5,416 nucleotides of DNA from Hyphomicrobium sp. (GCA_025927515.1 JAICLG010000202.1:1-5416), one strand, 5' to 3'; shown: positions 1-5,345, numbered from the stretch's first letter. Notes: a model not told the origin generated them from the sequence alone. Program-made: numbers and translations.

Positions 1-469
1 CGCGTTCGTCGTTGCGATCAACAAGTGGGATCTCGTTCAGGAAAAGCAGAAGACGCTGCGCGATCTGAAGAAGACCGTTGCGGAAAGCCTGGCGCAGGTT
101 CCGAATGTTTCCGTCATCCCGATCTCTGCGCGTTCTGAAAACGGTCTCGACCAGCTGATGACTGCGATCACCAAGGCGCACGCAACGTGGAACAGGCGTG
201 TCTCGACTCCGCAGCTCAATCGTTGGCTCGAAGAAGCGCTGGGACGGCACGCTCCGCCGGCTGCGGCAGGACGGCGCATCAAAATCCGGTACATCACGCA
301 GCCGTCGACGCGTCCGCCGACGTTCGTCGCGTTCTGCCAGCGCGCGGAAGCGCTACCCAAATCCTACGTGAAATATCTGACAAATTCTCTGCGAGAGACG
401 TTCGACTTGCCCGGCGTCCCCATCCGTTTCAGCCTTAGAAAAGGCGAGAATCCTTACGCTAAAAAATAG
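1..469 (+). CDS. der: Ribosome-assembly GTPase Der (EngA), C-terminal part
   Basis: Der is an essential cytoplasmic GTPase with two tandem G domains and a C-terminal KH-like domain; it acts in maturation of the 50S ribosomal subunit. The gene is cut by the left edge: the reading frame enters at base 2 and 155 codons remain before the TAG stop. What is left starts in the second G domain. The G4 motif NKWD is at residues 7-10 of the fragment, and the G5-type motif ISAR follows about 34 residues later. The KH-like domain comes next, with the family signatures KIRYITQ, RPPTFVAF and the closing GVPIRFSLRKGENPY. The fragment is intact to a normal C-terminus, with no frameshift. Both G1 motifs and the start lie outside the window. 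The NKWD motif together with the KH tail makes Der far more likely than Era or another TRAFAC GTPase. Confidence 0.97.
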   Translation, partial: AFVVAINKWDLVQEKQKTLRDLKKTVAESLAQVPNVSVIPISARSENGLDQLMTAITKAHATWNRRVSTPQLNRWLEEALGRHAPPAAAGRRIKIRYITQPSTRPPTFVAFCQRAEALPKSYVKYLTNSLRETFDLPGVPIRFSLRKGENPYAKK

Positions 470-479
470 CGAAGCGCGA

Positions 480-578
480 ATGCATCAGCAGGAAAGTTGT
501 TCGCAGCATTTGCCTGGCTGCGGCTGGTGCAAACGCTGCCTACGGGGTAAGTCATCGATTCAAGTCTTTTCCCGGTAG
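480..578 (+). CDS. Possible 32-residue Cys-rich small protein
   Basis: A short frame opens with ATG 10 bases after the der stop and ends at TAG. It encodes 32 residues with cysteines at 7, 14, 17 and 20; the core is PGCGWCKRCLRG, a CxxCxxC arrangement with a histidine at position 10. Such spacing could bind zinc or a metal cluster. There is no signal peptide and no convincing Shine-Dalgarno sequence, so expression would probably depend on coupling to der. The frame also lies across the dyad at 503-539, so the base pattern may have been shaped by RNA structure instead. I do not recognise a family, and it may simply be a chance frame. Confidence 0.25.
   Translation: MHQQESCSQHLPGCGWCKRCLRGKSSIQVFSR
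503..539. repeat. Imperfect inverted repeat downstream of der
   Basis: GCAGCATTTGC (503-513) can pair with GCAAACGCTGC (529-539). This gives an 11-bp stem with a single A-C mismatch and a 15-base loop. No T-run follows, so it is not a classical intrinsic terminator. It could be an mRNA 3'-end stabiliser for der, a Rho-linked element, or part of the small ORF that overlaps it. Confidence 0.5.
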
Positions 579-610
579 GGGGGACGTCTTGAAACCTAGA
601 GGGCTACGTG

Positions 611-871
611 ATGAGAAAATTCGAAACGGCGCTTCTGTCTGCCGCCTTGATTGCTGGAGCGGGGCTGCTTGCCACGCCCGCTGGCGCATATTCGCAGAAG
701 GTCACAAAAGCCTGTGCCACCGATTACCAGAACTTCTGTTCGCAATATGAGCCGGACAGCACGGAACTGCGCCGCTGCTTCGAGAGCAACCGGAAGGGGC
801 TGACCCACGACTGCGTCTCGGCTTTGATTGATGCCGGTGAAGTGCCGGCGAAATATCTGACGCGAAAATAA
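611..871 (+). CDS. Small exported protein with one four-cysteine GLG1-like repeat
   Basis: The product is 86 residues. Residues 1-26 form a signal peptide: Met-Arg-Lys, a hydrophobic core, and a likely cleavage after AGA26. The mature part of about 60 residues has four cysteines at 35, 43, 56 and 68 (C-x7-C-x12-C-x11-C), with the acidic/aromatic context ACATDYQNFC and LRRCFESNRKGLTHDC. This resembles one unit of the cysteine-rich GLG1/FGFR-type repeat that occurs singly in small periplasmic proteins of alphaproteobacteria. Two disulphides in the periplasm are likely. Its function is unknown. A GTG lies one codon upstream at 608; I prefer the ATG because AGAGGG (597-602) sits at a suitable distance. 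The gene stands alone between der and holC. Confidence 0.85.
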   Translation: MRKFETALLSAALIAGAGLLATPAGAYSQKVTKACATDYQNFCSQYEPDSTELRRCFESNRKGLTHDCVSALIDAGEVPAKYLTRK

Positions 872-1053
872 GAAAAGAACTGCAGCGGGCGGGAGCAACC
901 GCGGCGAATGATGAAGGCCGCAATGCTCGCCGCCCGCACGGGCGTCAGCTACAAGAACCAGCGCCGCTCCGGACGTAATGAGATAGGCGACGCCAGGTAA
1001 AGTTCAAGGGTCGGCCCGAAGGGCTTGGCTGAAACCTGAGCGAGCGATCGCCG

Positions 1054-1500
1054 ATGGACGTCTATTTCTATCACCTTGAACAGCAGACGCTTGAGCGTGT
1101 GCTTCCGAGTCTTCTCGAAAAAACGCTTGCGCGCGGTTGGCGCGCCGTCGTGCAGGCAGGTAGCGCAGATCGTCTTGAGGCTCTCGATCTGTCGCTATGG
1201 ACGTACGCAGACGACAGTTTCCTGCCGCATGGCACGGCGCGAATTGGGCACTCCAGCGAGCAGCCCATCTATTTGACGCTTGGGTCTGAAAATCCGAACG
1301 GCGCCGGTGTGCGGTTCCTCGTCGATGGTGCCGAAGCGCAAGAGTTTGCAGGTGCCGAGCGCTTCGTATACGTGTTCGACGGTCATGATTCCGATGCGCT
1401 GGCGTCCGCTCGCGCCCAGTGGAAGGCCGCAAAAGCCGCGGGCTGCACCGTCACCTACTGGCAGCAGTCGCAAAGCGGGCGTTGGGAGCAGAAAGCCTGA
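1054..1500 (+). CDS. holC: DNA polymerase III chi subunit HolC
   Basis: HolC is the chi subunit of the replicative polymerase clamp-loader assembly. Chi pairs with psi and binds the C-terminal tail of single-stranded-DNA-binding protein, linking the holoenzyme to SSB-coated lagging-strand template. The product is 148 residues, close to the E. coli chi length. Family marks are the opening VYFYHLEQQTLERVLPSLLEK, the RGWRAVVQ strand, the LWTYADDSFLPHG segment (residues 49-61) and the ending VTYWQQSQSGRW. No psi gene (holD) is visible, as is usual in alphaproteobacteria. The ribosome-binding site is weak: only GAGCGAGCG just upstream of the ATG. pepA, a frequent upstream partner in other proteobacteria, is absent here. 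The rlmJ start is 54 bases downstream on the same strand, so co-transcription is plausible. Confidence 0.95.
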   Translation: MDVYFYHLEQQTLERVLPSLLEKTLARGWRAVVQAGSADRLEALDLSLWTYADDSFLPHGTARIGHSSEQPIYLTLGSENPNGAGVRFLVDGAEAQEFAGAERFVYVFDGHDSDALASARAQWKAAKAAGCTVTYWQQSQSGRWEQKA

Positions 1501-1554
1501 CGGCCGTAGAATGGCTGGCTGCATCATCATTGCCACTGGACCGTTCGCTCGCGC

Positions 1555-2400
1555 ATGAACTATCGCCACGACTATCACGCTGGAAATTTTGCGGACGTCG
1601 TGAAGCACGTCGTGTTGGCGCGCGTCGTGACTTATATGATGGCGAAGCCGCGGCCATTTCGCGTGATCGACACGCACGCCGGTGCGGGACGTTATGATCT
1701 ACTCGGACCGGAGGCGAGTAAGACGGGAGAGTGGCGCGACGGCATAGGCCGGATCTTTGCCGCACATTTTCCGCCTGCCGTGACGGAGATCATCGAGCCT
1801 TACCTCAACGCGGTGCGCGCAGTGAATACGACGGACGAGCTGAAGGTTTATCCGGGAAGCTCATTGATCGCTCGAATGATCATGCGGCCCGAGGACGTCC
1901 TCGTCGCCAATGAACTCAATGCCGAGGAGTACGGCCGCCTCAAGCGCGCGTTCGGGCGGACTAAGAATACGACGATTCTGAATATCGATGCCCGCCATGC
2001 GGTGAAGTCGCTTTTGCCTCCGAAAGAACGGCGCGGCGTCATTCTCATCGATCCGCCGTTCGAGGCAAAAAGCGAGTTTGACGATCTTGCGGTCGCGGTC
2101 AAAGACGCGATGGCGCGATTTTCGGCCGGCGTTTATCTCGTCTGGTACCCATTGAAGGACGAGGTTGCGGCCGGTCGCTTCGTCGCCGAGGTGACCCGGG
2201 ATTTTTCGCTCGAATTTCTCGATGTTCGCTTTAGCGTCTGCGCGCCATTTCCGGGGCTGGGTCTCACAGCGGCGGGACTGCTGGTGCTCAATCCGCCCTA
2301 CCTTCTTCGCGACGAACTCGAGACTCTGTTGCCCTATTTCAAGGACGTGCTGTCTGAGGGGACCGGCAGCGGCTTCCAGCTCAACGATCGTGTTCAATAA
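1555..2400 (+). CDS. rlmJ: 23S rRNA (adenine(2030)-N6)-methyltransferase RlmJ
   Basis: RlmJ transfers a methyl group from S-adenosylmethionine to N6 of A2030 in 23S rRNA, acting on free rRNA before the 50S subunit is complete. The product is 281 residues, against 280 in E. coli. The N-terminal family signature YRHDYHAGNFADVVKH is at residues 3-18, the SAM-binding motif DTHAGAGRY at 39-47, and YPGSS at 99-103. The catalytic motif is DPPF (166-169), where many members have DPPY; phenylalanine should still stack on the target base. The start is fixed by the conserved N-terminus, although no clear Shine-Dalgarno sequence precedes it. This suggests weak or coupled translation after holC. Together with Der it gives the left half a large-subunit maturation theme, though neighbour order alone does not prove a link. 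Confidence 0.96.
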   Translation: MNYRHDYHAGNFADVVKHVVLARVVTYMMAKPRPFRVIDTHAGAGRYDLLGPEASKTGEWRDGIGRIFAAHFPPAVTEIIEPYLNAVRAVNTTDELKVYPGSSLIARMIMRPEDVLVANELNAEEYGRLKRAFGRTKNTTILNIDARHAVKSLLPPKERRGVILIDPPFEAKSEFDDLAVAVKDAMARFSAGVYLVWYPLKDEVAAGRFVAEVTRDFSLEFLDVRFSVCAPFPGLGLTAAGLLVLNPPYLLRDELETLLPYFKDVLSEGTGSGFQLNDRVQ

Positions 2401-2432
2401 TCGGATTGTTCGTTGCTTCGCAGCATTTCGCC

Positions 2433-2460
2433 TTGCGTGGCGGAGCATTTGCTGGATAAA
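2433..2460 (+). promoter_or_regulatory. Candidate sigma-70-type promoter for csp
   Basis: TTGCGT (2433-2438) and GATAAA (2455-2460) are separated by 16 bases and match the -35 and -10 boxes moderately well. A start just after this would leave a csp leader of roughly 170 bases, in keeping with the long leaders of known cold-shock genes. The match is imperfect and no start site is known. Confidence 0.25.
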
Positions 2461-2554
2461 TTGACGCACGCTCAGGCGGGCAGCGGGATGGCCCCCTCGC
2501 GTTCTATAAGTCCGGCGCGTTGGTGCGGTCCGGTAGGACGCGCTCGGGTTCGTC

Positions 2555-2632
2555 ACTCCGCCGCTCGTCACGGAGTTCGGTTTCATGGCTTTTGCGGAGA
2601 AGCCAGGGCCGGGCGCCGGGCTGCGCCAGGAG
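2555..2632 (+). promoter_or_regulatory. Structured csp leader with two hairpins and the csp ribosome-binding site
   Basis: Two small stems precede csp. ACTCCG (2555-2560) pairs with CGGAGT (2571-2576) and would bury a GGAG that sits 9 bases before the ATG at 2585. GGCGC (2612-2616) pairs with GCGCC (2623-2627) and directly abuts the csp Shine-Dalgarno AGGAG (2628-2632), which lies 7 bases before the csp ATG. Cold-shock mRNAs in enterobacteria are controlled by temperature-dependent leader folding. A similar role here is an inference from position only. Confidence 0.4.
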
Positions 2633-2639
2633 ACGATGC

Positions 2640-2855
2640 ATGCGCCAAACAGGTACCGTCAAGTTTTACAATTCTCAAAAGGGCTACGGCTTCATCAAGC
2701 CGGATGCCGGTGGCAATGACGTGTTCGTTCATGTCACTGCCGTCGAGCGTTCAGGTATCGGTGAGCTGAACGAGGGTATGCGGATTTCATTTGAAACCGA
2801 ACCCGACAAGCGTGGCAAAGGACCGAAAGCCGTCGATCTGCAAAAGACCGACTGA
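2640..2855 (+). CDS. Cold-shock domain protein (CspA family)
   Basis: The product is a 71-residue single cold-shock domain, a five-stranded OB fold that binds single-stranded RNA and DNA and melts secondary structure in mRNA. RNP1 is KGYGFI (14-19) and RNP2 is VFVHV (28-32). The first strand is GTVKFYN where E. coli CspA has VKWFN, so Trp-Phe is replaced by Phe-Tyr; aromatic stacking is kept. I chose the ATG at 2640 because AGGAG lies 7 bases upstream and because the domain starts right there. The same frame is open further upstream to 2520, but that stretch is Arg/Ser-rich, unlike any domain, and would put the ribosome-binding site inside the gene. An overlapping frame starting at 2585 runs into it. 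The exact paralogue among alphaproteobacterial csp genes cannot be named from this window. Confidence 0.95.
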   Translation: MRQTGTVKFYNSQKGYGFIKPDAGGNDVFVHVTAVERSGIGELNEGMRISFETEPDKRGKGPKAVDLQKTD

Positions 2856-2980
2856 AAAGCTTTTTAGCGAAGTCCGGCGGTGTGTCGCCGCGGCTGCTGT
2901 GGCGCTTTTCCCGTGAGGCGGAGCGTTTCTGCGACGGGGAGCTGTGCGTCGTGAGATGCACGTGCGCGTCTCCTTCGCAT

Positions 2981-3010
2981 AAAAAAGCTCGCCGAATATT
3001 TCGGCGAGCT
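2981..3010 (-). terminator. Strong intrinsic terminator of the minus-strand glycine-rich gene
   Basis: AGCTCGCCGAA (2986-2996) and TTCGGCGAGCT (3000-3010) form a perfect 11-bp stem with a 3-base loop. Read on the minus strand, the stem is followed at once by a run of six T (the A-run at 2981-2986, sharing one base with the stem). It starts about 30 bases past the stop of the gene at 3040-3324. On the plus strand it is followed only by a broken T-rich stretch (CCGATTTTCGTCTTTC), so it may also act, less strongly, on transcripts from csp. Confidence 0.88.
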
Positions 3011-3039
3011 CCGATTTTCGTCTTTCAGTAGCGATGAAA

Positions 3040-3324
3040 TTATTTTGCCATTTGCGTGCGGATGGCACCGACAATCGCCATCAAGATGCCGCCGCCGACA
3101 CCGCCGCCGACGATCTGCGTTAGGATGGCCATCGGATCAAGCGCGCCACTGGTCACTGCAGTATGTGCGACCTGTTCGAGGATCTGACCGGCAATTCCGC
3201 CGCCGATGATACCCGCAATCGAATTTCCCAGCGTACCGAGGTTCAAATTTTTGAACAGGTTGCCGACGACATTGCCGCCGACGGCGCCGCTGATGAGCTG
3301 AATTAATAGGGTCGCGATATCCAT
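3040..3324 (-). CDS. Small glycine-rich, membrane-type protein of unknown function
   Basis: The product is 94 residues, hydrophobic and rich in glycine, with only a few charged residues. Small-residue repeats of glycine-zipper type run through it: SGAVGGNVVGNL (12-23), NSIAGIIGGGIAGQ (34-47) and IVGGGVGGGILMAIVGA (71-87). These suggest two or three tightly packed helices in or on a membrane. There is no cleavable signal peptide. The start at 3324 is set by GGAGGA (plus-strand 3331-3336), 6 bases before the ATG; a longer frame back to 3357 lacks such a site. From memory, similar short proteins starting MDI..LLIQLISGAVGGN occur in many bacteria without known function. The gene is monocistronic, convergent with csp and divergent from the exported-protein gene at 3614. 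A glycine-zipper outer-membrane or channel-like role is possible but unproven. Confidence 0.8.
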   Translation of the reverse strand: MDIATLLIQLISGAVGGNVVGNLFKNLNLGTLGNSIAGIIGGGIAGQILEQVAHTAVTSGALDPMAILTQIVGGGVGGGILMAIVGAIRTQMAK

Positions 3325-3613
3325 GTAACATCCTCCACGAGGTGGGGCGGACGACATGGCGAACAGTCTGATAGCTCGCGATAGCCGCCGCCGTATGAAT
3401 AGTCCCCAACAGTGGGAATCATATCACACAACCTGTGACACTTGGTCTGCTTTGCCTATTTTCAGGCACTCTTTGCCAGTCCAGCGTGGTTCATAAGTTA
3501 CAGCCTTGTTAGAATTAAGGGGCGCAACCATTTCTTGAGGGAGTTCAACGACAATTAAGCTATGGTTGGACGCGTCGCGCTCAATTGCGCTGACCGAGAG
3601 AGGCAAGCATCCT
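3325..3613. other. Divergent intergenic region with AT-richer stretch and small dyad
   Basis: These 289 bases separate two divergent genes and must hold both promoters, but I could not assign convincing -35/-10 pairs. The part from about 3410 to 3570 is visibly richer in A and T than its surroundings. It contains the dyad TCACA-CAACC-TGTGA (3424-3438), whose half-sites are inverted relative to a CRP site. A minus-strand frame is open across 3424-3708 but overlaps the signal-peptide region of the plus-strand gene and has no good ribosome-binding site. I see no RNA gene here. Confidence 0.5.
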
Positions 3614-3928
3614 ATGATGTGCAAGTTCGTTTCAGCGCTGTTGTTCAGCGGACTGCTGTTCGTCGTAACAGACGCTGCCCAAGCGCAACAGCCGCGCAAC
3701 AACTCCAATCAGGGTGAGAACTATTCGCTGCATCGTCGCGGCGGCTATTCCTATAAGTATTCGGACTCGATCAATACCTACGGCGACTCGCGCACCGTTT
3801 CTGGCGGTGGCTCAGAGTTTCGCGATCCAACCTTGGACCGCCAGTCCGAAGCGGGTCCGTTCGACCACGGCTTCTTTTTCGATTCAGCTATTGGCCAGCA
3901 TGGCGGCAACGCGCCGTATATGCACTGA
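3614..3928 (+). CDS. Small exported protein of unknown function
   Basis: The product is 104 residues. Residues 1-24 are a signal peptide: Met-Met-Cys-Lys, then a Leu/Phe/Val-rich core, and a likely cut after AQA24. The cysteine at position 3 is not a lipobox. The mature 80 residues are polar and aromatic, with RRGGYSYKYSDSINTYGDSRT, DPTLDRQSEAGPFDHGFFFDS and the C-terminal GGNAPYMH. There is no transmembrane segment and no cysteine after cleavage. I do not recognise a named family; the motif style recalls uncharacterised periplasmic proteins of Hyphomicrobiales, which is an impression only. The start at 3614 is preferred over 3566 because it gives a proper signal peptide and AGAGAGG (3597-3603) lies 10 bases upstream. 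An ATG one codon later is also possible. The gene stands alone between a divergent gene and a 174-base gap. Confidence 0.75.
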   Translation: MMCKFVSALLFSGLLFVVTDAAQAQQPRNNSNQGENYSLHRRGGYSYKYSDSINTYGDSRTVSGGGSEFRDPTLDRQSEAGPFDHGFFFDSAIGQHGGNAPYMH

Positions 3929-4102
3929 GCCGTTCAAAGCCCGCCGGTTGGCTTGCATCAGTGTCCCTATTGAAGCCTGTGGGCAAAGGGTCACAAAGCT
4001 GTCGACAAACCGTCTGATGTCTCCAACTCGCCCTCGTACTGCCACGCTGCTGCCAATATAGATACGGGCAGAGACCGGGTGGGTATCACGGGGGATTTTA
4101 GT

Positions 4103-4858
4103 ATGCGCCTTACGGTGAATTTCGTTGCGGCCGCTGCAGCGATCGCGGCCTTCGTGTCGGCCGTCTCTCTGCCGGCGCTGGCCGAATGCCAAAAGTACGG
4201 GTTCACGGTCAACGATTACGGCAAAGAGGGCCCGACGAAAGATGCGAAGTCGTTGCTCGATAAGCTTATCGCGACGAAGATGACCGAGAAGGGGATCAAG
4301 GATTTTCACACCGGCAAGAAGAGCGTTTCTTGCGAGCTGTTTCTAAACTTCATTGTTTTCGACGAGCACACCTGCACCGCAGAAGCGACCGTTTGCTGGG
4401 GTGGTTCGGCATTGCCAAAGTCGGACCAGACGGCGGCCGTGGACGACGCCAAGAAGACGAAGAAATCCGCCGAAAAGACCGAGCATAACGCGAAGAAGAA
4501 AGACGTCGCCAAAAACGAGTCGACCGGTGAAAAGCGGACGACGGCGGCTCTGCATCGGGTTCCGGATCCTAAGAAGCCGGTAGAACGCGCCGCTGCGGAA
4601 GAGCAGCCTGCGGCAGCCAGTTCGACCTCGAATTCGGGCGAAGACCAAGCTCCGACCACGGAAGCTGCTGCTTCGGAATCCAAGTCGGCTGCGGCGAAAC
4701 CAGTTGAGACCGGATCGTTAAGCCAGGCGGCCAAGAAGCCGGCAAAGCATCATCATGCGGCGCATACGTCCTCGTCGGCTAATGAAGCCGCTTCGGCAAA
4801 ACCTGCCGCAAGCGGTGCAGGATATCCGACGCCGGAGCCTCCACAAGACGGCCAATGA
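4103..4858 (+). CDS. Exported protein: four-cysteine head and long disordered Lys/Ala/Ser/Pro tail
   Basis: The product is 251 residues. Residues 1-27 form an Ala-rich signal peptide ending PALA before Glu-Cys. The folded head, about 28-101, has four cysteines at 29, 77, 91 and 98, so two disulphides in the periplasm are likely. It includes CQKYGFTVNDYGKEGPTKDA, a helix-like LLDKLIATKMTEKGIKDF, and VSCELFLNFIVFDEHTCTAEATVCW. From about 102 to the end the chain is low in complexity: first charged with many Lys, then Ala/Ser/Glu/Pro-rich, with a histidine cluster (216-218 and 221) and a PTPEPP-type end. This tail should be disordered and might span peptidoglycan or bind metal or polyanions. I recognise no named family. 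The start at 4103 has GGGGGA (4090-4095) 7 bases upstream; a GTG at 4079 is less likely. Confidence 0.82.
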   Translation: MRLTVNFVAAAAAIAAFVSAVSLPALAECQKYGFTVNDYGKEGPTKDAKSLLDKLIATKMTEKGIKDFHTGKKSVSCELFLNFIVFDEHTCTAEATVCWGGSALPKSDQTAAVDDAKKTKKSAEKTEHNAKKKDVAKNESTGEKRTTAALHRVPDPKKPVERAAAEEQPAAASSTSNSGEDQAPTTEAAASESKSAAAKPVETGSLSQAAKKPAKHHHAAHTSSSANEAASAKPAASGAGYPTPEPPQDGQ

Positions 4859-4910
4859 GCATCCGCCGCCACTCGACGCGGTTTAGGATCGTTCGATCGA
4901 ATTGATGATG

Positions 4911-4954
4911 CGGAGCGCGCCGGTTTCCGGCCTTTTCAACGGCAGCGCGCTTCG
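4911..4954. terminator. Hairpin between convergent genes, possible bidirectional terminator
   Basis: CGGAGCGCGC (4911-4920) pairs with GCGCGCTTCG (4945-4954) as a 10-bp GC-rich stem with one G-U pair. Inside the loop, CGG-TTT-CCG can form a small inner hairpin, followed by CTTTT (4932-4936). An alternative fold is GCCGG-TTT-CCGGC (4919-4931) with that T-run after it, which is a short plus-strand intrinsic terminator. The place, between the stops of two convergent genes, fits termination; the lack of a long T-run on either side of the big stem lowers confidence. Confidence 0.4.
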
Positions 4955-4976
4955 AGGTCCGGGATCGATACGACGG

Positions 4977-5345
4977 CTAGGCGGTGACGCGGATTTCAGC
5001 GAGTTTCATCTCGATGATCTCGCGATTGAAGGGTTTTAGCAGGAAGCTGTCCGCGCCATTGGCCATAGCGCGCTTGATCTCGCGAGGTTCTTCTTCCGTC
5101 ACGACATAGATAATGTGAGGGCGCTGCGCCAACGGTAGAGCCCGAATCTTGCTGATGAATTCGATACTGTTCGCATCGGGCATTCGCCAATCGACAAGAA
5201 TGTAATCGGGAGACTCCAGGCTTAACCGCTCCATCGCAGCGACCGGGCCATCGGCTTCGCTGACACGAAATCCAAGGCTCTCGAAAATAAGCCGGGTGAA
5301 CTTCCTGATAATTTCGGAATCATCGACGACGAAGCAATGCTGCAT
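4977..5345 (-). CDS. Single-domain CheY-like response regulator
   Basis: The product is 122 residues, one receiver domain with no output domain. Such proteins take a phosphoryl group from a histidine kinase and act by protein contact or as phosphate relays. The acidic pocket is Asp8-Asp9, the phospho-acceptor is Asp52 in LVDWRMP, the switch threonine is Thr83 (YVVTEEEP), the switch aromatic position is Phe101 and the conserved lysine is Lys104 in LLKPF. All key residues are present, so it should be active. The glycine usually found eight residues after the acceptor is Ser60 (MPDANSIEF). No kinase, chemotaxis gene or phosphotransferase lies in the window, so its partner is unknown. The Shine-Dalgarno sequence is weak; the start is supported by the domain beginning at once (MQHCFVVDDSE). 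DivK- or CpdR-like cell-cycle roles are possible, but the sequence does not decide. Confidence 0.93.
   Translation of the reverse strand: MQHCFVVDDSEIIRKFTRLIFESLGFRVSEADGPVAAMERLSLESPDYILVDWRMPDANSIEFISKIRALPLAQRPHIIYVVTEEEPREIKRAMANGADSFLLKPFNREIIEMKLAEIRVTA

Noticed and set aside
908..1000. Thirty-codon plus-strand frame starting ATGATGAAGGCC between the Cys-repeat gene and holC
   Set aside because: Nearest GGGAG is 14 or more bases upstream, the translation is Arg-rich with no recognisable feature, and a frame of this length is expected by chance in GC-rich DNA.
1004..1432. Long minus-strand frame opposite holC
   Set aside because: Arg/Ala/His-rich translation typical of an antisense shadow of a GC-rich gene; holC on the plus strand is unambiguous.
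500..2428. Shared 12-mer TTCGCAGCATTT after der (500-511) and after rlmJ (2417-2428), with GTTG just upstream in both
   Set aside because: One repeated 12-mer is about what chance gives in a 5.4-kb window. The flanks diverge at once on the 3' side, so I do not call a repeat family.
1861..2586. 241-codon minus-strand frame across rlmJ
   Set aside because: It lies opposite the well-supported rlmJ and its translation resembles no family; length alone is explained by GC-rich codon structure.
2520..2639. N-terminal extension of the cold-shock protein to 111 residues
   Set aside because: The added 40 residues are Arg/Ser-rich and absent from the family, while the ATG at 2640 has AGGAG at ideal distance.
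3714..4061. Plus-strand frame of 115 codons overlapping the exported protein at 3614
   Set aside because: Out-of-frame shadow, Arg/Thr/Ala-rich, with no signal peptide and no ribosome-binding site.
4306..4734. Minus-strand frame opposite the tail of the 251-residue exported protein
   Set aside because: The plus-strand gene has a signal peptide, ordered cysteines and a good ribosome-binding site; the antisense frame arises from its Ala/Lys/Ser codons.
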